Origin: Endomychus coccineus
Lineage: Eukaryota; Arthropoda; Insecta; Coleoptera; Endomychidae
DNA: 64,000 nucleotides
NCBI GenBank assembly: GCA_958510875.1
Contig: OY294068.1
Location: forward strand, 154,106,388 to 154,170,387
Direction: 5' to 3'
Part shown: positions 44,101 through 53,925 of the stretch, in pieces
How the letters are laid out: each line of letters begins with the position of its first letter
Numbering within the stretch: position 1 is the stretch's first letter
Position numbers and translations under genes: made by a program
The notes under the pieces: generated by a model
Databases searched by the model: none
What the model was told of the DNA's origin: nothing
Seen by the model: the letters and a program-made list of their open reading frames with translations, nothing else

Positions 44101-44981
44101 CGCATTGTCATCGGAAATTGAATCCCTTTCAATTTTAATACTTCCGTGTAGTGGGGGTATGAACTAACTCTATCGGAATTAGCATAGATTGGATATAGTG
44201 CTGAGGTCACTGCCCATGCGAAACATGCATCATCGCCATTTTTTACATTAATGCAAGCCTTCTTACGTCTAATCTGGGCAGGTAAATCAATATATGAAGA
44301 TCCTAGCTGAGGTGTGAACTTGTTAATATTCACCCCCAAATTGATAATCTTAGTCAACGCCCACCCGCTGTCTCTTTCCTGGAACTCTTCCATTTGAGTC
44401 AATATCGGCTCCATAATCTTATTATCAAACCAACTTTCCAAGTGGGTGTCCCGAAAGATTGGTGAATTGGATGTGGTGAAGTACTTGAATTCAGTGGTTA
44501 TCTGCTCCGCCTTAGCAATCTGGAATTCCCCACAGAATACGGCATTAACTTTAACCGCCTCGTCATTCTTGAGGGCATTCTTAATACGTCGCTTGAAGAG
44601 GGCCTTACAGTCTCCTAGAAACGCTTTGGGATCCTTATGTTTCAAGTTTGAAAGGATCCCAGTACGGATTCGGCTGTTGAATGCAGACAAAGAATCAGTC
44701 CAATGAACTCGATCCCACGCTGTTTCTTTTCGTGAATCCACACCAGAACCCCTCTTCTGCTCAGATTTTATCTGAACCCGCAGCGTCTTAAGAGCTCCTA
44801 ATGCTGATATCAGCTGCTGCTTCTCACCAATAGATTTCGCCGATTTTAATGCCTTATGAATTCTCCTTATCCCTAAAGCGCATTCCCGCAATCCCTCAGC
44901 AGCCACTGTTCCATCATAGTGGGGAGCTAGAAGACTGAGTAGAGCCGCGATATGCTTCACCAAATCGGTGAAAATGGACAT
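41178..44981 (-). CDS. Protein-primed-type DNA polymerase B with EndoVII-like domain
   Basis: A 1,267-residue uninterrupted protein. Residues 1-170 are helical and basic; 175-345 form a conserved arthropod N-terminal region (FQERDSGWALTKIINL, ACFAWAVTSALYP). A C2H2-like finger lies at 385-406 (FCERCLHYFHSEEKLDKH). Exonuclease motif I is YADLESVL (D442, E444). An inserted zinc/HNH unit of recombination-endonuclease-VII type is at 527-568 (CHICKQPF, VRDHNH, YRGAAHEGCN). Exo II is FHNLSNYDANFI and Exo III near 728-740 (MKTDIMLLADVF). Polymerase motifs are A, DVNNQYG (829); B, KLMNNAVFGKTMEN (976); and C, YTDTDSLIYEL (1077). All catalytic aspartates are present, so it looks active; in Polintons this enzyme replicates the element from a protein-primed end. 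Three tandem TATA-bearing repeats lie upstream. Confidence 0.95.
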   Translation of the reverse strand: MSIFTDLVKHIAALLSLLAPHYDGTVAAEGLRECALGIRRIHKALKSAKSIGEKQQLISALGALKTLRVQIKSEQKRGSGVDSRKETAWDRVHWTDSLSAFNSRIRTGILSNLKHKDPKAFLGDCKALFKRRIKNALKNDEAVKVNAVFCGEFQIAKAEQITTEFKYFTTSNSPIFRDTHLESWFDNKIMEPILTQMEEFQERDSGWALTKIINLGVNINKFTPQLGSSYIDLPAQIRRKKACINVKNGDDACFAWAVTSALYPIYANSDRVSSYPHYTEVLKLKGIQFPMTMRQIPNFEKQNEVSINVYILNKSGKSFATLPTYLTKEKRGKHVNLLLIQDRYFGKEEEDSDDTTPIRSHYVWIKDLSRLVSSQLSKHNGQKFFCERCLHYFHSEEKLDKHTEDCEKLNSCKVKMPEVGKNILKFKNFKNKVKAPFVVYADLESVLTPTSDPKKPQQHIPAAIGYYMKCSYEDSLSFYQAYRGVDCMSWFADQMKTLAEDLGTVFWCPYDIDMSEDDEAAFRRASCCHICKQPFSEADKKVRDHNHLLPLRNYRGAAHEGCNINYQDTHVVPVVFHNLSNYDANFIIEDVASRMGGKIDPLPITKEKYISFTKHVDDTPIQLRFIDSFRFMNSSLDKLASYLSDYPNLKCQFGELDDERVKLLTKKGVMPYDYVDSFDRFYESFLPPIEVFYNKLEDKPCPRRLYQRAQYIWKKFGCQNLGHYVDLYMKTDIMLLADVFEQFRTSCHQTYNLDPAHYFTLPGFTWDAMLKHTRQELELLTDLDIFLFVEKGIRGGLSQVCSKRRAHANNKYMSNYNPSKADSYLMYYDVNNQYGWAMSQALPYGGFEWCDTNIDVTTVPDDSDVGYILEVDLEYPKHLHDQHKDLPFCPLHINPQTGNAPASSNAPSKLMATLHPKEKYVIHYRSLKQALDNGLVLKKVHRILKFKQAPWLKAYIDLNTRLRVASKNAFEIALFKLMNNAVFGKTMENIRKRVNVRLLTEWGGRYGAESYISKPEFKSCTIFNENLVAVELNKLEVWLNKPIYVGMSILDLAKTTIYDFHYKYMSPTFGDSCSVLYTDTDSLIYELGKDPYDVMKRDCHQYFDTSDYPVDNIYDIPLVNKKVLGKMKDENNGTPMTDFVGLRSKLYAMKVLRTEDDVSRMHQELRNAEYEESEIAGIMRNYGVTKKAKGVKFSIVRNAIDFDDYIECLEKWKEVSVTQHLIKAEKHKAFSISQEKIALSPNDDKRYLIPGTFATLPWGHYAIMDAD

Positions 44982-45114
44982 CTTGATCTGCGGTAGAATT
45001 GAAAATTAGTAAATTTTATCGTTTGAAAATATGGATAAGATCTTCTCCAACTTCCACCCGAGAATTATTGAAGGAGAACTCAAGTGATATATACCTAAGG
45101 AAATTATACGGAAT

Positions 45115-45495
45115 CCGGTTTTCTGTTGAGATTACAGACGACTTATATGGAAACAGCAGGATGATATTTATAAAATTTTACTCTCCAAATCACCCCTTTA
45201 TATAAACTCTCGAACGTTATGTACCGGAGACTTATAAGGTTATATGTTGCTGTAGAAATTACCTATATGCAGCTGGATGATATAAATGTATCTAATTTCA
45301 CTCTCCAAATCACCCCTTTATATAAACTCTCGAACGTTATGTACCGGCGACTTATAAGGTTATATGTTACTGTATAATTACCTATATGCAGCTGGATGAT
45401 ATAATTGTATCTAATTTTACTCTCCAAATCACCCCTTTATATAAACTCTCGAACGTTATGTACCGGCGACTTATAAGGTTATATGTTGCTGTATA
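45115..45495 (-). promoter_or_regulatory. Tandem promoter-like repeats upstream of the polymerase
   Basis: Three ~120-bp units (period 120 then 119) carry ACTCTCCAAATCACCCC, then the complement of TATATAAAGGGG at 45193-45205, 45313-45325 and 45432-45444, then ACGTTATGTACCGG. On the minus strand each has a TATA-box match pointing toward the polymerase start at 44981, the nearest about 210 bp upstream. A fourth, partial unit begins near 45115. A role as a repeated core promoter is inferred. Confidence 0.6.
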
Positions 45496-45513
45496 ATCAC
45501 CCGTATGACTTAA

Positions 45514-45580
45514 ACTGAGATTATGAGCATATTACGCTCAGGTATATTACTTCATCGACGACCGAATATTGAACTTTTTT
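45514..45580 (-). promoter_or_regulatory. Shared upstream block, polymerase side
   Basis: GAGATTATGAGCATATTACG, then GGTATATTACTTCATCGACG and ACCGAATATTGAACTTTTTT, repeated in the same orientation at 46899-46972 just upstream of the GNAT-like gene. The two copies bracket 1.3 kb. Confidence 0.6.
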
Positions 45581-46426
45581 CATAATATAAGGGAGGGGGC
45601 GACCTTCAAATACATATATTCAAAAAACCTAGATTAGCGCAAACACATACGTACACTTAGGATATATTTGGAGGGAGCTTTAGCTCGAAATCATTACATT
45701 AAATATGTTCACGTTATTAGTCTCATAACAAGAATTTTTCATCAACATATCTCTCTCTCACAGTTCTTGTTATCAGTTTCCGTTTACTTAATTCTATTAG
45801 TTTTAATTTCACTCGCTATCAACCGCAATATGAGAATTTTTTGAACTCTATTCACATTATCAGTTTCCATTCTAATGAATTCTAATGGTCTTAATTTCTT
45901 TCATTATCAATTTCCAGTTAACTGCAATATGAGAATTTCCGATCTAATAGGTTATGAATTCTAACGGTTTTAATTTTCTTTCATTATGAATTTCTTATTC
46001 AGAATCGTTATCTAATTTTTGAACTTTATTCGCATTATCACCCCTCAATTACTCAAGACAGCAATTTTTATTTGGGATAGTGTGAGATTTTTCAACTTTG
46101 CTTCATTAGTTTCCATCATAATTAATTATCAGCCTTATTTTCTCTTTTACTATCTTGAGTTGAAACAGCAATCAGCAAACAGCGGTTTTCTCATTATTAC
46201 ATATTTTCTCAGCTGATCAATACATGTTTCCGTTTGACTATTTATTAATGAACTTCTAACCCCACCTTGAATTTATGAGCAATCTATCGCTATTTCAGAC
46301 TTGAATTTACTTATATACCATCATTCCGTAATTAGCTAATTCAATTCATCAGATTATGAAATAAAGAATGATTCTAATAAACTTTTTTTTTTATTTATAC
46401 AATTATCATTCATAATTCAGGATATA
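45581..46426. other. AT-rich spacer in the Polinton core
   Basis: It contains loosely repeated TTTCATTATCAATTTCC- and CTAATGGTTTTAATTT-like stretches near 45780-46010. No gene is supported. Confidence 0.4.
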
Positions 46427-46834
46427 TTACGGGTATCTAAACATTACACTGCCATGTTTATCTCCATGATTGATACACCCACATTTTGTAAGCAATTTTT
46501 CCGAATCGCTATTTGAGCAGAATGCTGAAAATTGATTCATCTTCTTGGTGTGCATTACCAATTTTGCTGCATATCCTTTTTTACGGTACTCCTTCAGGGT
46601 ATAAATGAAATTCATCGTTTTTGGATTGGTATGTTTACCCAGTGGATCATAATCCATACTAGACATTAGCACGAAAGAGGCTGGTTTATCATCTATGTAT
46701 AATACATAACATGACACCCTCTGATCCTGACACCACATCTCGATAATGATGCGTGTAATCATATCCTCTTCTAGATGAAACTGTTGAATTTTTCTAATAG
46801 CTTTCTCTCCATATAAAAATGTTATCTTCTCCAT
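46427..46834 (-). CDS. GNAT-like N-acetyltransferase
   Basis: 135 residues on the minus strand. The order is YVLYIDDKPASFVLMSS (beta strands 2-3), MNFIYTLKEYRKKGYAAKLV (strand 4 and the R/K-x-x-G-x-A acetyl-CoA loop), FSAFCSNSDSEKLLTKCGC and a short C-terminal strand. This matches a small GNAT fold; the substrate is unknown. It has its own AATAAA on the minus strand (complement near 46389) and lies 65 bp downstream of the block shared with the polymerase upstream region. A GNAT gene is not part of the standard Polinton set; capture from a host or virus is an inference. Confidence 0.65.
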   Translation of the reverse strand: MEKITFLYGEKAIRKIQQFHLEEDMITRIIIEMWCQDQRVSCYVLYIDDKPASFVLMSSMDYDPLGKHTNPKTMNFIYTLKEYRKKGYAAKLVMHTKKMNQFSAFCSNSDSEKLLTKCGCINHGDKHGSVMFRYP

Positions 46835-46898
46835 GAGCCTCTCAAAACGGAATGTTTATTAGGATATTAAATTACCTACTTCTGAGGCGGGGGCGCTA

Positions 46899-46972
46899 TT
46901 GAGATTATGAGTATATTACACGCTGGTATATTACTTCATCGACGACCGAATATTGAACTTTTTTTTAATTTG
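46899..46972 (-). promoter_or_regulatory. Shared upstream block, GNAT side
   Basis: Second copy of the 45514-45580 block (GAGATTATGAGTATATTACA, then TTACTTCATCGACGACCGAA), ending about 65 bp before the GNAT-like ATG. A common regulatory site or a duplication junction. Confidence 0.6.
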
Positions 46973-47535
46973 TTTATATCAGCCCATACGCATTATTTTT
47001 TACATATATAAACTATGTAGTCACTTATTCTACATCTACAGATATAAAACAGTTGCACCCTACCCCATTTTCTTCCGATTCTGATAATGTCATATTTATG
47101 CGCTCCCCTCCAATTTTACATATAGATTTTTTGTGTTGAAATTCATATTCTACACATCAAGGCCTTTCATTCAATACCCATGAAGCAATGGTTGCAACAA
47201 AATTTACAGTTTTTCCTGTTTATACCCTCGATATTAAATTTTTCTCTATGTAAATCATAAAATTCATACTCTACTTGTTGAGACCTTTCATTTGATACCT
47301 ATGAAGCCCCACTTAAAAAAATAAAAATTTCAAATCCTTATCGCGAGAGATCGGTCAAACTGATCGACATATAAATAGTATATTCTTATTCAGCACATCA
47401 CATACATTCTGAATATGCAATAAAATCACCACTTCCGGTCTCACTTCCGGTGTGACAATGTGTCGAATATATAATCTACTTTCGTTAGATGCATATGAAT
47501 GTCTGATTTTTGAAATTAATCAATTTAATATATGT

Positions 47536-48065
47536 GTAAAGCAACAATTTTCGAATGCAAAGTCACAAGGCGGTTCTTTCATAGCCGTCAGGCGACAATT
47601 CCCTTTAATGCTGCTAAAGCAAATGAAAAACACTGTATATACCTAACCTCTGATGGTAACAACCCATTTTGTAGGTGGGGATTACAGATACCGAAGTTGA
47701 TACTATCTCTCCCCTAAAGGAGATACCTGTCGTGTTTCCATTTGGGAAAAGTTGACCACCCTTTAGACTTTAGGATAGATGGTGAAGCATAAAAGTGGGG
47801 GTGTAAAGCAAAATTTTTGAATGCTAAGTCACAAGGCGGTTCTTTCATAGCCATCAGGCGACAATTCCCTTTAATGCTGCTAAAGCAAATGGAAAACACT
47901 GTATATACCTAACCTCTGATGGTAACAACCCATTTTGTAGGTGGGGATTACAGATACCGAAGTTGATACTATCTCTCCCCTAAAGGAGATACCTGTCGTG
48001 TTTCCATTTGGGAAAAGTTGACTACCCTTTAGACCTTAGGATAGATGGTGAAGCATAAAAGTAAG
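47536..48065. repeat. 265-bp tandem duplication in the Polinton core
   Basis: Two near-identical units (AAGTCACAAGGCGGTTCTTT at 47560 and 47825). Each includes CTAAAGGAGATACCTGTCG and ends GGATAGATGGTGAAGCATAA. The frames inside are interrupted and not convincing. The low divergence implies a recent duplication. Confidence 0.9.
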
Positions 48066-48545
48066 ATATAAAATATGTTAACTTACATTATTATTGCACT
48101 AAAGCACTGACACTTAATTGAAAGTTTTTCACAAAATATATTTAACGAGCTGAACACAGAGCACAGGTAAGCACGACTTACTTGTTCCGAACTAAGCTGT
48201 TGAATGATTGAATTGTACGCACATCGAGTTTATAGGAACTTCTTATCACTTTCCTGTTATGTTCACACGGTATGCAGGATGTCTCGTTGCCTGTTATATC
48301 ATGATAATAAGTTGATTGTAACCACAAGCAGGATGTTACATTCTATTTGAAATCGCGTGATTGCAGAAACTTCCTTGAAATATTTATCCGCATACATTTT
48401 TTTCCTCAACCGATAACAACTTTATCATTTTTTCCTGGGAACTAATTTAATTCGTAGAACTTTGGATTAAATATTGTGTATAAAACTCTAGGTACTTCAT
48501 AGGGAAAAAATAGTATTCTTGTAAGTGTTGTGTGACCTAGTGAAA

Positions 48546-48868
48546 ATGGGTAAATTTTATGATTATGTTCAAGAGTTGACCCACAGGTTGGATGTATTTA
48601 CGAAAACGCAAGACGCAAGACAAGTGAGTTGTTCTATTTTCATTTCAATCTTACTATATATCATAAGTGCATTAATTTGTTTAGTGGTTATTCTGTAGAT
48701 GCGAGCGAGATTCTATCAAGCCTTGATAATTCCCTCGAAACACTCATTTTCCTATGGTTATTCTGCAGATGTGGGCTATATTCTATCAAGACATTCACCC
48801 GAAACCCTACTCTCCCCAGAAGATGATGAAGAAGAAGACATTGAACAACAACAGCAGGTAGTTTGAGT
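48546..48868 (+). CDS. Possible small spliced ORF with acidic C-terminus
   Basis: A short open start, MGKFYDYVQELTHRLDVF to DARQ, at 48546-48623 ends at a donor GTGAGT. Further on are two tandem ~71-bp copies (TTATTCTGTAGATG at 48690, TTATTCTGCAGATG at 48760), each with an AG acceptor. The second is open as GYSADVGYILSRHSPETLLS, followed by an acidic and glutamine-rich tail to a stop. A two- or three-exon small protein is possible but unproven. It may instead be the 5' leader of the zinc-finger gene. Confidence 0.3.
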
Positions 48869-48938
48869 ATATATATTGGAGCGATCAATGGAGGTGTCAG
48901 TTATTAATCAGGTGTCGTAGCGAACACACACGCTAAAC

Positions 48939-49481
48939 ATGTACTCCTGCGAGTTATGCCAAAAAAGCTATACTAGAAAGTATGATGTGAAAAGGCATAA
49001 GTTAAGTAAACATCCCGATATGAAATTATCTTTCTTGATGCAGTTCACACCGGTGTTTGATCGAATGATGCTTCGGGCATTCCAACAGGCACCCTACGGA
49101 GCCCTAGGTCAGAAATTTCTACTTGAACATAACCTCTCAGGAAAAAACATACAAAATGTTTTGAGGATAGAGGCAAAATTCCAATATTGTACACCGCAAA
49201 GCATTCACCTTTTCGATACTGTGGAAATTCAAGGTCAGCAATGGACTACGGAAAATATAGTTGAGCCTATTTGGAGGGCGATGGAGCGGGTGGAGAAGGA
49301 TGGGAATGTCGTTGTAAACATGTGTTTCATCAAAGGATACTCAGATAAGCCACTATTCATTGAAAATAAATCTACATCATCTGTAAAAATCAACAATAGA
49401 CTGTATAGTATGGATGAAAATTGTAAATTAACATTTGTATATGAAGAAGAAGAAGATATCCCAGGTTTCAGAAATATGTAA
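48939..49481 (+). CDS. C2H2 zinc-finger protein related to the polymerase N-terminus
   Basis: 180 residues. A single classical C2H2 finger is at 2-24 (YSCELCQKSYTRKYDVKRHK). Residues 80-140 (FQYCTPQSIHLF, ENIVEPIWRAMERVEKDGN) align by eye with polymerase residues 166-220 (FKYFTTSNSPIF, NKIMEPILTQMEEFQERDSG), suggesting a shared domain. The C-terminus is acidic (YEEEEDIPGF). TATATATA at 48867 is about 70 bp upstream and AATAAA at 49522 is 40 bp after the stop, giving a compact transcription unit divergent from the two minus-strand genes. A DNA-binding or terminal-protein-like replication role is only a guess. Confidence 0.7.
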   Translation: MYSCELCQKSYTRKYDVKRHKLSKHPDMKLSFLMQFTPVFDRMMLRAFQQAPYGALGQKFLLEHNLSGKNIQNVLRIEAKFQYCTPQSIHLFDTVEIQGQQWTTENIVEPIWRAMERVEKDGNVVVNMCFIKGYSDKPLFIENKSTSSVKINNRLYSMDENCKLTFVYEEEEDIPGFRNM

Positions 49482-51254
49482 TTTCAGTAAATGTTAATGT
49501 ATTCTGGAATATGTAATTTCAATAAAGATTATTGCATATAAAGAGTTTATTCTTCCTATCATGTGTAACGATCCTTTTTTCCTCTATGAGTCGGATGAGT
49601 TACACGAAGTGCTCCAGTCTCCAAAAATTCCCTCGCGAGCTAGTGTTTGTAGTGTATTTACATGTAGTTAGAATATACCCATTTCACATTTATTAGAATC
49701 TAATATTATATCATAGGATATAAGCTGAATAGTTTGAATATAAGCACATTTAACATTTAGTTATATGATTAGTGATTTTTTGTTCCATTTACATTTTAGC
49801 TGTAACTGTAATATTATTATCGATATGCACTTTTCGTTCTATTTATTAGAATATATTTTATATTCCCTCAATTAATTTTCGAGTATAAACATATTTAACA
49901 CTTAGATGTAGCTGTAATATTTTTGATATCTATTCACATGTAGTTATTATTATTGATATTTACATATAGTTACAATATACCCATTTCACATTTATTAGAA
50001 TCTAATATTATATCATAGGATATAATCTGAATAGTTTGAATATAAGCACATTTAACATTTAGTTATATGATTAGTGATTTTTGTTCCATTTACATTTTTT
50101 AGCTGTAACTGTAATATTATTATCGATATGCACTTTTCGTTCTATTTATTAGAATATATTTTATATTCCCTCAATTAATTTTCGAGTATAAACATATTTA
50201 ACACTTAGATGTAGCTGTAATATTTTTGATATCTATTCACATGTAGTTATTATTATTGATATTTACATATAGTTACAATATACCCATTTCACATTTATTA
50301 GAATCTAATATTATATCATAGGATATAATCTGAATAGTTCAAGGATAAGCATATTTAACATTTTTAGTTATAAGAATAATATTTATTGTAAGCGTGATTA
50401 GAGTAATTGATTGGGGGTTCATTTTCATTTTAGATATAGTTGCAATATTATTATATTCAAAATAATTAATGTTCGAGTATAAACATATTTAACATTTTTT
50501 AATTATAAGAATAATATTTATTGTAAGCGTGATTAGAGTAATTGATTGGCGGTTCATTTTCATTTTTAGATATAGTTGCAATATTATTATATTCAAAATA
50601 ATTAATGTTCGAGTATAAACATATTTAACATTTAGTTATAAGAATAATGATTATGTAGCTGCAATATTAATATCGATATATACTCTTCATTGTATTTATT
50701 AGAATCTAATATTATATCACAGGGTATAACCTGAATAGTTCAAGGATAAGCATATTTAACATTTTACTTATAAGAATAATAACTTGTGTTGAAGAATGAT
50801 GAATTTTCGATAATGAAATGATTATGTATTCATTCAGAAATCTAGCGAACCCTAATTGATTTTGGGGGGCTTATCGCTTGTACAACCATCCTCCTCCGAT
50901 AAGCATTTTGACGAATTAATAATCCGTTCTAATTAATTTGTATGTAGTCATACTTATCTGAAAACTGGTGAGGAAACAATAACCTTAACGATTATTAGGA
51001 ATAAAACTTGTTTATATAATTATTTTGTTATCGATTGCTAGTGGTTTGTAGGCCTCCTGGGGATGCTTTCCACTTTATCAAAAAAAAAAAAGCAACGAAC
51101 CATAAGTTCTACCTCTTGGGTGGTTGGGAAACGGACTTGGTCTCTATAAAAAAAAACTCCCTGCTTTCTTATATGTTTCCTTTGAAATTGATTGAAACCT
51201 GTGAAAATAGAAAAATTTGATTATCATTATAACTTTTACACGTCTGTTTGTCTT

Positions 51255-51545
51255 CATGTTTTTTAACTATTGGTTTAACTGGTAAACACCCTGGTTTGGA
51301 GATCGAGAAATGCGGATTCGAATTCCACCTATGGTTGAATCTTTCACGTTTATTCATCTTTATAATCCTATGTTAAATTATCTAAGTTATCTCCGTGATT
51401 CAGAAAATTTAATTCTATATCTCTTAAGTTACATACACGATAGTGACCAATTAGACAAAGAAACTTCAAAACTTATATATAACTATATAAACGCTTTAAC
51501 GTATGGAGTTTGTAAAAGTCGTGCTTGTGAAGGAAAATAGTATAG
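51255..51545 (+). repeat. tRNA-derived SINE inside the right TIR (longer copy)
   Basis: TTTAACTGGTAAACACCCTG, GGATTCGAATTCCACC, then TTATAATCCTATGTTAAATT and the ATTCTATATCTCTTAAGT block that is also found at 7120-7190. This shows the SINE family was present both in the host region and within the Polinton arms. Confidence 0.7.
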
Positions 51546-52791
51546 ATTCCTAATGGGGATATTTATATTATTATTATTATTAGTATTTTATTCCTCATCA
51601 GCCCATCATAGTTCGTGAACGATGATGTCAGCTTGTTGAATCACGTGCTAAACAAGTGTCTGAATGTTGATAATGATCGCTTATGAAGATACTATAGCTC
51701 TACTCAATATTCAGATTTTTATGAAGCATGTGTTTTGAATGTCATATAGATTAGCGCATATGAAGATATTCGTATGATTATTATCCTCATCTATTCCTCA
51801 TCATAGTTCTACCTCTTGGGTGGTTGGGAAACGAGTTCGATCTCTATAAAACTCCCACGCATATATGTTTCCCATTGAAATTGATTGAATTTTATAAAAA
51901 CTAACTATCCTATGAAGAAATGTGTGTCGATGAAAAATGTTTTATTAGTATATTTTTGCATACTGAAAAAAATTATATTAGCACATCTATATGTTTAAGA
52001 TGATTAAAAATGTATTTTGTTATATAGCAATCGAGCTGTACAGATAGTTCGTGATGTGTAATACCGCTTCATCTAGATTCTGTATAGGTACTAGACTCCA
52101 ACCCTCCTACACTTATATATTGTATACCTCGAATTACCGAATTCGCCTGCAAATCTTATTATATAACGTTCACAGCGCTTATAGGGTACTACGTTAATAA
52201 TTATTAACAATATTTCCATCGCCGGCAGCTAGATTTCAGGTCATATTATGCGATTTACAATCAATATGATTTGAATATATATACATACTACATGTTTGAT
52301 TTAAAAATAAAGTATTCTCATCGCGTTTGAAGGTTATTGGTGTAACTTTCTTATCGCTCGAGCGAGCTGTAGCTCTACCGCAAAATTGATAGTGAATATT
52401 GTTCAACCTGCGACATAAACTTATTTGATTTATATCGGATAATTTATGAAACATACATGAATGAATATTATAGCGAATTATGTTTACTTCGGAACTAATT
52501 TTGGAAAAACATTTTATATATATTCATATTACTTTCGGATAACTTATGAAACTACTTTAACATTGAAGGATCGCGCGCATCATTACGATAATTCCAAGTT
52601 GAATACATTGCTGTTGGACATGATTTGGCACAACCTTATCGCATAAGTAAGCTAATGATGCATACTTATAATATTATAACGAATATTGTACTCGTTAGTA
52701 CTAATCAAGCAAAAAGTCCTTAGATGATTCAATAGTTATTTCTGCAAACGCTTCATAATATCGCTATTATGAGAAGCAGCATTTTTGTAAA

Positions 52792-53196
52792 CTATCGCAT
52801 GTTAGATGTTATGATCCCCTTATTGAAGATTTGTGGAGCAGCCGATGCATCGCGACCGATATCATTATAACTCAGACAAAACCCTGAGACTAACGGCATG
52901 TACAAACAACCCCACATTTCGTTGAAGAATCCTGCAAGGTAGATACCTCGCTGAAGACCTGCGTGATAGACATCATTATACCTGCACACTCTGTATAACC
53001 TCACATACACACCTGTCTCGTTGGAGATCGCGCCAGCTTCATTCAAATTCACATGACTAACGTCATACATAAACAATCTGTATAACCTCACATTCCATAC
53101 CCCATTGAAGTCCTCCAACTCCATTTTGTATACTAAAAAATAATTTCCATATATGTTTAAGATGATTGAAATCGCATTTTGTAATATAGCAATCAA
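52792..53196 (-). CDS. 134-codon ORF in the right TIR (doubtful gene)
   Basis: Identical in sequence to the left-arm frame at 37770-38174; see that entry for its internal VRLYR repeat. Identity over 405 bp shows how similar the two arms are. Confidence 0.3.
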   Translation of the reverse strand: MIAILQNAISIILNIYGNYFLVYKMELEDFNGVWNVRLYRLFMYDVSHVNLNEAGAISNETGVYVRLYRVCRYNDVYHAGLQRGIYLAGFFNEMWGCLYMPLVSGFCLSYNDIGRDASAAPQIFNKGIITSNMR

Positions 53197-53584
53197 GTAA
53201 GGTACAGACAGCTTGAATAAAACGTTTTTGAAAGTAATTTCCTTATAAACATCGCGTTTGAGAGAGATGTAGAAGATATCATTTCTATACTATATATAAC
53301 ATTCCATCTATGCATTCAAGGAACAGCAGCCCTCCCATGATACCTCCGATGAATGCCCGGTCTCTTTCAAAAATCACGTGACTGACGGCATGTACAAACA
53401 ACACTATTTCAAAACCCCTATGGGCTAGCGCTATGAAGTCTCACATTCCATACCTCGCTTCGTGACATACCTGCATGACTAACGTCATGTAAAACAATTA
53501 CCTGCATCATATAGACTGCAATATACTCGCACTTATCACTCAGACCGGATACCCCGCGGTTATATCTACAACATTAAAATCGCT

Positions 53585-53925
53585 TGTTCTCAATTCCTCC
53601 ATAGCTGAGCGGTTAAGGAGCTGGCTTTTGGATTTCATTTCTCGGGTTCGATTCCCGTGTGTACAAAAATATTTCATTTTCAGTAGAAGTGTTTATATAC
53701 TAGATTAAATTGATTCAAATCCTCCGCGGTTAAGCCGCCTAACTTTAGAGTTTATTTCCCGGGTTCAAATCTCGGTGTGTGTAGAAAAAATATTTCATTT
53801 TCAGTAGAATGTTTGTATACTAGATTAAATTGTTTCAAATCCTCCGCGGTTAAGCCGCCTAACTTTAGAGTTTATTTCCCGGGTTCGAATCTCGGTGTGT
53901 AGAAAAATCATTTCAGTAGAATGTG
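53585..53925 (+). repeat. Three tandem tRNA-like units in the right TIR
   Basis: Mirror of 37060-37385. The first unit reads TAGCTGAGCGGTTAAGGAGC and then CTCGGGTTCGATTCCCG; the next two have GCGGTTAAGCCGC and CCCGGGTTCAAATC or CCCGGGTTCGAATC. Confidence 0.7.
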
